From Blasia pusilla (taxonomy: Eukaryota > Marchantiophyta > Marchantiopsida > Blasiales), in contig CM114273.1 of the NCBI GenBank assembly GCA_050084515.1, positions 36,704,001 through 36,768,000 on the forward strand: a stretch of DNA of 64,000 bases. Direction: 5' to 3'. Of this stretch, positions 1 to 11,236 are shown one piece after another; position 1 is the first letter of the stretch, and every line of letters starts with the position of its first letter. A model generated the notes under the pieces. That model saw only the letters and a program-made list of their open reading frames with translations, was not told where the DNA came from and made no database searches. The translations under genes and the position numbers were made by a program.

Positions 1-160
1 GGAAGGGAGGAGGACAAGAGAGGAAAGGCCATAAATTAATTTTGTTTTTATGTATAGTCCCTTACAACGCACCGGATGTTTTGAATTGGACGAAGCTATA
101 TAACTAGACCCAACATTAAATGCCCGGAAGGCAAGATGTGAAACAGAGGTACTATGGCCT

Positions 161-217
161 GTTTGAGGCTAGAGATATGTGTGAGGTATTACCTCACACA
201 TATCTCTGGCCTCAAAC
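161..217. repeat. 57-bp near-perfect hairpin
   Basis: The two halves are reverse complements: a 9-bp outer stem (GTTTGAGGC/GCCTCAAAC), one mismatch, then a 17-bp inner stem (AGAGATATGTGTGAGGT), closing on a 3-nt loop ATT at 188-190. It could be a tiny foldback element or the core of a small-RNA hairpin; the flanks show no obvious target-site duplication. Confidence 0.85.
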
Positions 218-1093
218 CTAAACTTGAATGGTCAACGACATGAAGCGAAGATTCAGCAGTAGCGTAGACTCGACGGAGACGTAAGTATACTCCCTAACTA
301 CTCCTTCGTCCTGTCTCGCACAAATATCCTCCCTCTCAACCTCAACTATACAGAAAATCCTGCACGAAACTTGCAGCATATGAAAATGTTGCCGTCGACT
401 ACTACGACTACAATTCCCTCGGCAACGGGGCAGCAAAAACGATTTTCTTGGGAATTGTGTCGAGTGTCCATGAGACGGGTACATGTACACTAGTATCTCC
501 TTGAGCTAAACCTACATGTTCAGCAACGCGCAGATTTAGAATTGCACGAGCAAGATATGTAGACTCGACTCACTTCTGATACTTCAGGACCAACAGCATC
601 AACCACAGATTCAGCAGTCACGAAGGAAAGAAAAACGCTTCAATGCCCTCGCGCGCTCTAACCTCATCGCGCAGATTTCAGATTCCTCGAATACTCGCGA
701 TCCTTCCGCTGCCTGCTTGCTATCGTGACATTTCCCCAAGGAAGTTCGGTGGACGATATTGGCAATTTGGCATTGGAAAAGTGACGAATCACATCCCAGC
801 ATTCTCGGTACAGGAGCAGCAGCGGATCCGGAAAACTGTTCGTGTGAGTCATCGGGACTTCCAATCGCATGCGCTTGCCAATGCAGGCCGGCTTCACATT
901 TGCGCGATGCCGCTCCTCTCGTGGCCGTAGCGAAATGCCGCAAAAAGGCCGGAGAGCGTGGCACGTCCTCCACGAGTTACAACAATAAGCGCGTCCCCGT
1001 GTCTGAAAGAAAAGTTAGAAGGCGGGACTCATGAAATCAGGTGAACCGAGTCTTCGGAATCTAACTGGATCGTAAACTCACGGATTCACACAC

Positions 1094-1453
1094 ACCGAGA
1101 GATTAAGGTGATAATCTCATTTCTGATTTAAAAAAAAAAAGTGTTTTACTATGGGGTGATCGGATGACGGCGACTTCTTGTCTGTCCAATGGCTCCAGTC
1201 ACATGAACTCAGTAAAGCTAGTCTCGGCAGTAAAACTCAATGGTAATCATACTCACTGAGCGATTAGGAGGATAATCTCGTAATGACTCAAAGATCAAAG
1301 GAGTCAAGTTCCATCGTGTTTGAGTTGATTTGATTGCATGGACTCATTGAATCCCTCTAATTGGCAGAAGCTAAGTTTCATCAAACCGCTTGAACCTAGT
1401 AGCTGAAATCGAACGAGATGACTGACCGACCGATTAAGACCATAATCTCAGTG
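1094..1453. repeat. Three spaced copies of a GATTA-N-TAATC palindromic motif
   Basis: Near 1099-1118, 1258-1280 and 1429-1453 the sequence repeats the pattern GAT(T)A(A/G)G-x-ATAATCTC, in which GATTA and TAATC are reverse complements about six bases apart. Copies are spaced about 164 and 171 bp; the DNA between them is only weakly similar. It may be the remnant of a tandem repeat or a set of protein-binding sites. Confidence 0.6.
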
Positions 1454-2395
1454 AGAGGAAGATTATATTACCATCGCGTGTGACTAAATTAGACTCCCTC
1501 TCGTCTCGGAGTCTGCATTCATTTTCTTGGTCCTGGATGAGCTTCTTCCCTTCACCTTTTATTCACGGCCGCCTTGAAGATACGATTTGGATTAGAGTCG
1601 AACTTTGAGGGGATGGTCGGAGAGACCTTTGTGGCAAGCAAAGCGATTGAAAGTAAAGAATCGACGAAGAAGTCGTTAGGGCTGAAAAAAAAGGTAATTG
1701 TAGCGCGGCGTAACCCCTTTTTTGTCGATGACTTGAAGGACCTCATCCGAAAGCAAGAAAAACGAAACCACATGAAATTTTGGACGTCCAGAGATGCAAT
1801 AACAGTTAGGAAATGCGTTAAGGTAAGATAATCCCTCCCCTCGGAAGCCTAGGAAGCCCGAGCGGGAAAACAGAGGGCGGGATGGTACGAATGCGAGGAG
1901 TTGAAAGGGAACTCTATTCGTGTCGCCTTCTTTCTGGACGGTTGGAAAATTCACAATTCCCCGTACGATTTTGGACTGGAATGTTGCGGACGACCTCTCC
2001 TGCAAGAAGGTAACGTGACGGGGACTGGAGAATTAGAAGTGCGGAGGTCGGGTAGCGTTCAGCGTCGACGATCTTGCGAGCTCCGATTCTGTCGGAGTTT
2101 CAAATTTGATGACGTGAGGATGCAGTGAAGTGACTGTGAAGTAGGGATAGTCGATTGCAGAGGGGACGGAGTGGTTGTGCTTGTGGAAAACGTCCAAACG
2201 CTTTCTGGCGATGGAGAGTATGCAAAGGCAGATCAGGGGTTGATGGATCGTGCAGTCGGGATTGGCGAAGGGGCACGGCGCGTCCTGATGGAGGCACCTT
2301 TCAGACTAATGAGTTCGTTGGTTGAGTAGGCCTGTAGTGCAAGATCCGTGAGCTCCTTTCTCTCCAGGGGAAACGTGATCGGTCACAGACACATA

Positions 2396-5300
2396 ATGGA
2401 GGTTGTTGCAGGACTCGTTGCAGCTATGGCAGCGATGATTTTCTTTGGTTCCTATGGTGAGTGGTCTTTACATTCTCCCCGACTGTGCGGCCTTTTAAGT
2501 GATGCAGAATTGCTGCTATCGAAAAAATGCACTATTTTTCCGCAGCGTCGGGATGTCTAGTAGTGTGTGTTGACTTCACTGAGGCTCAAATGGCAGCTCC
2601 TTGTCCAACAGTGCTTCGTCATCTCTCAATTGTCCCATCGTGGTTACAGAATGGTGTTAGTAGTTAACCTTGCAAAGAGTTTTAAATTTAAACGCAACAT
2701 TCCGATTTCTCACCGGTTCACCACCTTCGAGATTTCCATCTCAAACAAGACTAGAAATCCTCATGCTGCGATTCTATGTCCGACGAAGCCTCCTCATCTT
2801 CATCGCCCTTCTCGATTCTCGCATCGTGGTTCAAAGTATTGTGGTAGTGGTCAATGTTTCAAACGCTCTGAAGTTGCAGCTCTCCACTTTCTTACGTTGA
2901 ATATCACTAGATTCAAACGGATCATAGGTGTCGCCTGCTTGTCAAATTTCCTTCTTAAAGGAAGACGAAAATTTTTAGGCTCAAACCCACAAGTTGTATG
3001 TCGCAAGTTTCAAGAATTCATCACACTAGAGTAGACTAATTGAGACCATCTGTACTTTGCACTGGATGCAGCGGTTCCTCTCAAATTCCCATCAGTACAG
3101 GGGGCGCAGGTGGAGCCAATAATCTATCAAACTTATAAGTCAATTGCATGCTTTGCGACGTCTTGGCTGGTGCTCATGTACGTGGTGAGCAAAATTTTCC
3201 ACCTTCTGATTTACCCCCGAACCTGTGCAATATTTATCAGATACTTGGTCTACGTACTGCGCCTATTGAGACTGGGTCTCCTCCAGTTGTCGTAATTTTG
3301 GGGGAAGCCTTGGCATCAATTTCCGGACTGTCGATTGAATGTATACGTGATGGTCTTTTCCCACTCTGGGCAGTGTCGTTGATATTGGTATTATGATCAA
3401 CCCTGGGTGTACTCTACCTTGCCGAACTTCAAATGTTCAAGTTTAGGGTGTCATTTGTGCCTCAATTTCTGAACCGGGCTACTAATCCTAGTTTCAGCCT
3501 CCTACTAATGTACCAAAACTTCTTATTTTCATCAATTTCAACTGAAAGTGTGCGGGTGGCCCCGGTGCTTCGTATGCTCTGTTTCGATGTGCTAGGATGT
3601 GAAGCTGCTCTCCTGTTTGTATAACACGAGAGAATTAAGCCTCATAATGTTTCTGACTAGATGTAGACATCGTTCAGGTAATGAGAAGGTGATCAAGGTT
3701 TATGTAGTGTCCGTTTCTTCCCTAAAGTATCTACAAGCGAGAACAATCAGAACTAATTGAACGGATGGATATCTTAACAACAGAAATGATACAGCGTAGT
3801 GTAATGTAGATCCGAAAATTAATTGAACTTAATCCACACAACGACGACCAATTTCATGTATACTGAGCCTTAACGCTCTATCGTTTTCACAACAACATTT
3901 GTCTTTCGGAGTCTAAGAATCACACTTGATTTGTGAATTGCAGCCTCTGAAGTTCACGTGGTGGGGATTGGTGGGGGCGTCCTTGTGGTGTACGACAGGC
4001 ATAGTGTCTATTGTGGCTGTGCGCTTGGCTGGCATTGGAGTCGCACAGTCTCTGTGGAGTGGCATTAGTAGTGAGAACTCTCTTTCTTTTCTCTCTCTTG
4101 GGTCCCTCCCCGTCCGCAAGAAATCAGTTTATTCATTCTCCGAGCTGAGTGCGAGAAAAGAAAAACTCGGAGGTGCTAGGGCAAGTAAAAAGTTCCCTTG
4201 CTTGTATGAAATATATAGGATTGTGCAGACATTGCCACAGGGATGTTTGCAGAGCTCTCTGAGTTGTGTCATTCAGTACAGAAGTTCAGTGTTGCATGTA
4301 ATTGAGAACGGTAGCTTTGGCTAGGATTAACCATCTGACCTGGAAGGTCTGCACCCAAAATCTGTATGCCAGTGGGTGAACTACAGAGGTTTATATTTTA
4401 AATTTTGGTGAAGGGAGACAGTCGCCTAGGAGACTTCAACATTTTAAGGGATAGTGAAGACAGATAGCATCCTTGCATGATATGCATCTCGTTTCTGATT
4501 AGAGCGAAGTTAAAATTCTCTCTTTCCGTTCATCCATCATCATTTTGAAAGAACTTTTCTCTTCTGTATCCAGTTTTTGTTTCGTACATATGGGGAGCAT
4601 ACGTGTTCAAGGAGCCCATAAAACACCCGGCTATGTCTGTGATGGCGCTTTTAGTAATGGCTTCTGGGATGGCGGGTATTGGAATGGCTGCTTCTGGTAC
4701 CTTGATTGCTACTCACCGTCCCACTACACGAGGGAGCTCAGATCCACATTCTCCCAGAGGGAAATCAAGAAAGTTAGTACCTCCTAAACGAGAAGATGAG
4801 GATTCTGTTGGTCTACTGATGACAGACACGGAGGGGAAGATACTCCCCACTCGAACTATTGGAAATGAAAGAGGAGATTCTAAATATAGGAGAGACAACA
4901 AACTTCTACAAGGGGTCATGTGCGCAGTTTTTGTGGGCATTTCGAATGGGAGCTTCCTTATCCCTTTCAAGTATGCCACGAAAGTAAGTGGGAGAAAGGC
5001 GATCTGTTTGTGGGTATTTTGTGAAGTTTCTTAATTGACTACTTTAGTTCAAGTTCTTCCTAGTGTACCTTAGTTACGACCCTGAGAAGTTAATTTTCTC
5101 TTGAGCAGGAGTTGCCTGAACCTTAGTAGTTAACTGACTGGGTGCTGGTATGGTCCAGGAAATACATGGTGTGGAATACTTGGTGTCTTTTGGTATTGGG
5201 ACATTAACAACCACAACGACACTTCTTTCTGTGTATTCCTTGGTCCAAATCTGCTGGGGCAAGCCAGCGCCATCTTTTCACTTCAAAGCAGTTGCTGGCC

Positions 5301-7718
5301 CTGGGTTGTTAACTGGCCTGTTGTGGAGTGCTGGTAACGTGTGCAGGTAATTTGATTCTTATTTTTTCTTGCAAGTTAAGGGTTTTCTAGAGGGGCTTGA
5401 ACTTGAAATGTCAAAATTTTGGTTGGATTTCTGTTTGTAGGACGTTGCCCATAGCCCTGGTTAGGCAATAAACGCTTGGAGGTTAATGGCTCCTCCATAT
5501 GGGTTATTTCTCGTACTTTCTCGCATGGGGGCGTATGGGTTGAAGAGTGGCATGATGATCTTTATGGCTAAGAAAAGTATCAAGACCACCACTGGTATTG
5601 GGAAGAGGAGCTCTGTTAGTTGTGTTACTGAGAGGACTGGAAGATATATGTAGCCTTGTTTAAAATCTGTAAATTATAGGACTGTACAGTGGATATAACT
5701 GAGCTGGAGAGTGGGACATTATCACCTAACTAGTAAGAACGCCCGTCCTATGCACAGGCATATGGTGACCGGTATCTTCTTTCAATTACCTAGCCCCTCT
5801 TGCGACACCTCACAAAATTATTTGAATATTTGTGTGGATGAACAGAAACTCACATGCGGGTAAGGTAAGGTGTAAATTAGTTCCTGTGCTTCACTTCTCA
5901 TAGGTTTTTTCTTTTCTTTTTACCCTCCTACTTATAGTAACCCTTATGTGTTTCGTTAACACTATAGATTCGCTTTCTGGACGAATCTGGCTCTCGCTCG
6001 TCACTTTGTCTCTGTGATTTTGTAATGTTATCGGAGACCCTTAGGTGTCGACTTAGAAGAACTTCGGCAATGAATTCTCAGATGAGTGCATGTGGGATGC
6101 TCACATGAGAACGATCCTTGAGAAGGGGAATGGGTATGGCGAACTGAATCGATTTAACAAGCGGTTTTGTCACTGCCAAGATATCGCTGCTGAACTAAAG
6201 CCCTGACTCAATTTATATACCATCAGATGCTCACTGGAATCTGGCCTTATAGCATGGGATGCGAGCACCAAACAGAGTGATATGCTTGAAGCAGTCCAGC
6301 TTCCTCACGGGCAACAACTTAAGGCCCATGAGGAAGCTGGACTGCAAGGACCTTGGGCTTCCTCATGGTCCTCTCACTAACCCTCGTCATGGTTAGGATT
6401 TACATACATGAGAGCCTCCCTTCTCTCATGTAGTGCTTTATGATCTTCGTCCACAGTCTGCGCCTACTAAGACTGTCCAATCGGGATGTTGGGTCCTAGT
6501 GCAGCCAGGACAATAATTACCGTTTAGAGTACAGTCTCTCTTGTGACCAAAACTGGGCAAGCATTACTCATAATATCGGTTGATATGTAATGAAGTCTGG
6601 GAAATGTGATGGTGTAACGCCTTCACTATAAATGGTGTCGCTTATAGTCCCTGGATTTATGACGGGTTCCCGTGTAAGATCTACTGCATCACGTGGTATA
6701 CCTTGCTTGGGATCAAGTCCTGCCAGTTTTTTCATTCTTCTCTCAGTAGCTCTGTCTGTATTCACGTCAACTTATGTGTCCAGTGAACTTAGCAAGTTCT
6801 TGACAAGATGATGTTGGTCCTCCTTATGATTCTATGTCCATTTCTTGCACGGATGAATTTTCCGGCCGGGTTTCTTTGCCTCGTAGTCTGTGTGTCCTGA
6901 TGTAATTCTCGGGACCAGGGGAAAGCTTTAATACCTGCTTTTCAAGTCAGAACGGAAGACGAGCTTCAAATTCTCCACTATTCGGGATCCTGTGCTCCTG
7001 AAAGTCACCCCGAGATGTCCTAAATAGATTTCATCTTTCTCTAAGTCTCCTGTTTACTTCTGTTTGTATCCACGGTGTTCTATTGCTCCTGCGAACTTGG
7101 CCAGTTCATGGGTACATAGCTCCGGCCCTTGCTCTGATTCTGGATATCTTTTTGGTGCGGTTGAATATGTCTGCTTGGTCTCATTACCTCGTAGTTGGCA
7201 TGTCTTGCTCTTGATGCAAACATTGGGACCAAAGGAGGGCTTTGAGGCCTGCGTTCTCTGGCCAGACCTGAGAGAGCACTGAGGCAAGATTCAAATTCTC
7301 CATTTTTGAGGATTCTCTGCACTCATTAAAACCATGCTAACTCCTAAATTTACCTGCAAGCCTGTCTCTGCAAAGGTAGCTATGAATAGAGCAGCAGCAC
7401 ACGTACCAAGAAAAGACTTTGTCTCCTGTTCTTTGGGTTTCAAAAACTATGCATAACCTGAGTCGATTGAGTTACAACCTTCACACATTCTCTCATAATT
7501 TGGTTTTTGGCTTCTGCATGTGCAGCATCTATGCAACGCAGTACTTGGGGATGGCTTTAGGTTGGCCTCTTGTTCAATGCCAGCTTCTGGTGAGTGCCAT
7601 GTGGGCTGTCTTCTACTACGAAGAAGTTACTGGACGGAAGGCATCGGCGATCTTGCTGGGATCCTGTGGCCTCGTAGTTGTAGGTGCAGTGATGCTCGCA
7701 CAGTTTGGTACGATGTAA
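2396..7718 (+). CDS. TMEM144-like multi-pass membrane transporter, six exons
   Basis: Exons are 2396-2456, 3072-3184, 3944-4070, 4574-4983, 5159-5346 and 7526-7718. Every junction is GT...AG and phases agree, giving about 363 residues, close to the family's usual 340-360. The start is the first ATG of a frame opening MEVVAGLVAAMAAMIFFGSY. Exon 2 continues with AVPLKFP, exon 3 with the hydrophobic TWWGLVGASLW and AVRLAGIGVAQSLW, exon 4 with YIWGAYVFKEPIKHP and, after a polar loop, VGISNGSFLIPFKYATK. Exon 5 has YLVSFGIG, and exon 6 has YLGMALGWPLVQ and VFYYEEVTGRKA. This order of glycine-rich helices is that of the TMEM144 family, placed by homology in the drug/metabolite transporter superfamily as a putative carbohydrate carrier; the substrate is not shown here. 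About ten helices are expected, with one large polar loop of roughly 70 residues in exon 4. The final intron is long (2.2 kb). Confidence 0.85.
6291..6345. repeat. Intronic hairpin, perfect 17-bp stem
   Basis: GCAGTCCAGCTTCCTCA at 6291-6307 is exactly reversed at 6329-6345. After one mismatch a further GGGC/GCCC pairing shortens the loop to about 12 nt. It lies in the last intron of the TMEM144-like gene. It may be a foldback insertion or the foot of a small-RNA hairpin; at 55 nt it is short for a plant microRNA precursor. Confidence 0.85.
6740..7330. repeat. Degenerate tandem duplication of about 300 bp in the last intron
   Basis: Two successive blocks, roughly 6740-7040 and 7046-7330, share ordered landmarks: a CTGT(C/T)TGTAT start, GCGAACTT-type and TGGTC...TTGCCTCGTAGT segments, GGGACCA(A)GGGG, then CTTCAAATTCTCCA. 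Identity is perhaps two thirds and decays between landmarks, so the duplication is old. It partly explains the unusual length of this intron. Confidence 0.55.
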
Positions 7719-10127
7719 TGTACCTGACTGGAAATTGAACTCCTGCTCGAAAGCGTAAAGCACTCTGAATTAGTTCTCGTAGCGCACCGTATTTCAAATG
7801 ATGTTCAAATTCTTCAGATTAGTTTGTTTCCCCGCGGGTGCTTGTAAATTATTAGCTGCCAAGTGGTTTATCCTAGTCTTTTCATAGGCAAAATCTTCTT
7901 CGATGTTGTAGTACCTCGGAAAACGATGAATCTCTGACTAACCAAGTCTCTTACCAGGCCTACGTAAGACACGATTCTTTGGCACCCAAGGCACATGTGA
8001 CTGCTTTAACTAACGAGAGCACAAATACTGAGCCTTTCCGATCGGATCCGAAATGCTAGATTTCACCCCTCTAAAGCATTGAGGGAAAAACAGGGCCCTA
8101 TGCAAGAGCAAAAGCTCTTCACGCTGAAAGCAACTTAGATCAGGAGAGACCCTACATTCGAGATCGTGATCCAGTTGCGATCATGCCCCGTCTCTATCCA
8201 ACATTATATCTTGATGGAGGTCAAAATTACACCTCGTCATGCGAGCTGTGAGCATTTTTCTTAACACTTCGGACATCTATTTATGTTGAATCTAATACAC
8301 ATACCTTCTTATCAGTAAAAGTCTCCTTGTTTGACGTATGGCAATGAAAAAAAATCGTTTCCACTTTTTCTGAAATAAGAATGCTTTTTACGGATAAGCT
8401 GACTATCATCTCCGAGGCTGTGATCTAGATTGAAAATTGTAAGGACCTCAAAGTTGCCACCTACTTCCCGAAGTTGGGTTTATAAGTACGTGGAACGACG
8501 ATGAGACGACGAAAACCTGCTCCGAACGTTAAACTCTCCTGGCACCAATCCCTGAACCTGGTATCTCTGATACAGTTACTAAAACTGCGCTTTCGTTTGA
8601 TAGCACAATAGTTGAATTGGATGTGGCATGGACTGAGTCGTCATCGCCGGGAGCCTGTAGCGGATGGTTCAGGTAAATTCAAACGGAGTGCTGGAGAGAA
8701 ATTCACAGCAGCAACTCCGACACAGAACTGCAAATTGACTGCGTAGGGTCTACCTCTGGCGCGAGAAAGGTTGCTCCTTTGTGTGAAATTCTCAAGTCTT
8801 CGGTCTCAAACAGAAGTAAAAGCGCATTCGTAGTCCGTGCGTGCACTATTCCTGTCAATGCGATCGTGCCTTTCTGAAAGCGCTTGAAGTGCGTAGGAGA
8901 GAGCGAAGGTATTCACAAGTAGAGGCTTCATATCTCCGTACGTCACATCGATATGCCGGGGAGTATTTCCATTCGCAACACCAGTGTCCACAAAGAAATG
9001 AAAGAATAAGAAGGAATCAAAAGAGTCGGGTATAGGTTAAACAAGGGATCCCCTAGAATGTAACTAGATACCTATCAGCAAGCATGAGGACTTCTTGGAA
9101 TGGCGTCTCCCACGGCCTGAACTTGCAGCATGAGCCCATCGGTTTGTGTGTGATTAAGAGCAATGGATTTGCGATGTAAGAGTGCTATGGTTAAAGACAA
9201 CCCGCTTCTTTAGTGGAGAATATGGGGCACATTCAATTGACGCCTTCGGATAGCTCTATATATTTCAATCGCTAATCGAACAAAGTGACCTCCTTGTGAA
9301 ATTGAGTCTTCTTCTCTCCACCCATTGTTGATCCTTGTCGTAAGTATCCCATGTGCAAACACATGTTCTCAATTTGATTGTCACGTAATATTTGCAACCA
9401 CGACGGTGACCACGGGAACGAAGGAATCCCACATAGAAAAGTGTCGTTTTCTTTGCACATGGAAGTCCCTATCTGGTGCAACACATAACAAGCCAACCCC
9501 CTTCCCCGAATAGGAGCGAGTAGTATGGGCTTGATCCTCCATTGGAATACCAAGCCCATTCCATTTGAGTATCAACCTCACGAAAGGAAAATATATTTGT
9601 GAAAGGGATCCTAGAAAGCCAACGTAAAGAGGTCGCCAACGGGGATCTCCTTGGCTAATGTGTTCACAATTACCAAGCAAAAGTTTTCACCAAATACTTC
9701 CAGACATGTGGAGATAGAGAGCTTATCTCATTTCACTTAGTCTATTTTAATTTCTCTCCTGTTCCGTAACCGGCCATCGATTTCAATCCGGACATACTTT
9801 CATCAGCTTTCATTCGCTACTCGTGCTACAATCGTTGGGAAGAACACGCGTCCATTGGCTGCATTCTTTTAATTTGATTTCGGCGCCCTGTGCGGGCCAG
9901 AGCACGCGTGTTTCACGCTCTGGGCTTGAGAGAGTCGTCCATGAAGTCGATGTGTATCAGAAACCTTCCGTAAGTTCCATGAGTTAGACTAGGCATCAAG
10001 TGACCAAGCTGATTCCGAAACTGGGTAAGACGAAACAGTAATTATCTGAACAAGATACCAAATGCGGCGTTTGGAATCTTGTTCGAACGTAAACTAGCAT
10101 TTCGTCCGCGTTTTTCTTGGCGGAATA
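7719..10127. other. Gene-free stretch downstream of the TMEM144-like gene
   Basis: This begins with the 3' untranslated region of the transporter gene. The remaining frames on both strands are short and show no domain, membrane pattern or repeat that I recognise. No transposon ends were found. Confidence 0.5.
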
Positions 10128-10350
10128 TCACTGCGCATTCAATTTAGGAGTCTCAGACGTTTGTAAGGTTTCGATCTGCTGAACACTTGCGGATGACTCT
10201 TTTCGCCACACAGGCTGTTTGACAAGCCCTGCCCTCACTGCCATGGGTTCCATCATGACCTTTCCTGACGAGATCATAGTGCCAGATTTTGGCGGGTGCA
10301 CATCACCATCCCGTTTATCATCATTCGCTTTTAACCACGGCTTCTTCTTC
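10128..10350 (-). CDS. Possible terminal exon of an unrecognised gene
   Basis: A minus-strand frame begins just after a good acceptor (TTGCAG next to 10350) and runs to a stop at 10128, giving about 73 residues with plausible composition, for example HPPKSGTMISSGKVMMEP and LVKQPVWRKESSA. I recognise no family and see no secure upstream exon between it and the Harbinger insertion at 10607. An overlapping plus-strand frame at 10219-10650 is equally open but reads less like protein. It may be a real 3' exon of a gene interrupted by the insertion, or chance. Confidence 0.25.
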
Positions 10351-10606
10351 TCCTGCAAGATGAATGCTCCTACAGCGGAAGAAATGGGATCTCGCCTGCT
10401 TCTGCACTCTAGTTTTTTTCTTTATGATGAGTCCTCGGTGCTGGCAGTTGATAGGTGCAGTTCACCATTCCCGTCTGCCTGTCTCCACTACGGTTGCTCT
10501 GTCTCCGTCCTACCCATGAAGGAATCAATTCCGTACTTGGAGAGGCCAAAAGACGAGATGGTAGGGCTGGAGCTGTGCGTTAGGGAGAGTAGGGGGTGTC
10601 GTAATA

Positions 10607-10619
10607 GGGCCACTCATTT
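10607..10619. repeat. Left terminal inverted repeat of the Harbinger element
   Basis: GGGCCACTCATTT, reverse complement of the right end with one mismatch. Pairing continues imperfectly inward through GC-rich sequence (GACGGG-type blocks on both sides). Confidence 0.85.
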
Positions 10620-11236
10620 CCGCAGCCGTTGTGAGGGCGACGGGAATTAAAAAAAACCCCATAACGTAGGGACGGGGAATATGAACTTTGAGCTTTGAGA
10701 GCGGCCATTTTCAGGGGTAACGGGCACAAGGTTGGGCCAATGGGTGCTGTCGAACCAGAGCACCCTCTCACACGCGGCCAGATTATGCCGCGGCGGATTT
10801 CAAATGAAAGAGCGTGTATTTCAGCAAGCGTCCACCCTGGATTTGAAATGTTGGAGCGCCTACTTCAGGAAAAGAGAGCCACATCTATGAATTAGTGAGT
10901 CTCGTGGAGAGCACCACATCTCATTAGTGAGGGACAAAGATACAAATTAAGAGATTTGAGAGGAATTTTGGGCTAGCAGTTTAAATTGTCAATTTTAAGG
11001 TGTCGATTTCTTACATTCTGCCTCTAGCCTGTTGCTGTACTTGCTTCTGATAGGCATAGGTGGTCATTTAAGGTGTAGTCACCAATTACAGAGGCGGCGG
11101 TCATAGATTACGAACATAATGTGTTTGATTTGAAGCAAATTCTTACATTTTGCTCGAAATTGAATTCTCCCGCTATTGATGTCCCTCTTGCCCACCACTG
11201 ATTTCCCTCCTACAACAATTATGGGCAATTTCAAGA

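Larger units (their letters stand above)
1..2395. other. No recognisable gene upstream of the TMEM144-like gene
   Basis: I see no protein family in any frame here; the open frames are short and lack motifs. The stretch holds a hairpin near position 190 and a thrice-repeated palindromic motif between 1094 and 1453, listed separately. The last few hundred bases must include the promoter and 5' leader of the gene starting at 2396, but I cannot point to a TATA box with confidence. Confidence 0.6.

Noticed and set aside
5102-5158. Alternative acceptor at 5108 for exon 5 of the transporter gene
   Set aside because: It leads to an in-frame stop after five codons; the acceptor ending at 5158 keeps the frame and gives family-typical text.
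10219-10650. 143-residue plus-strand frame
   Set aside because: It crosses the Harbinger insertion boundary at 10607 and has no recognisable motif, so it is unlikely to be a real gene.
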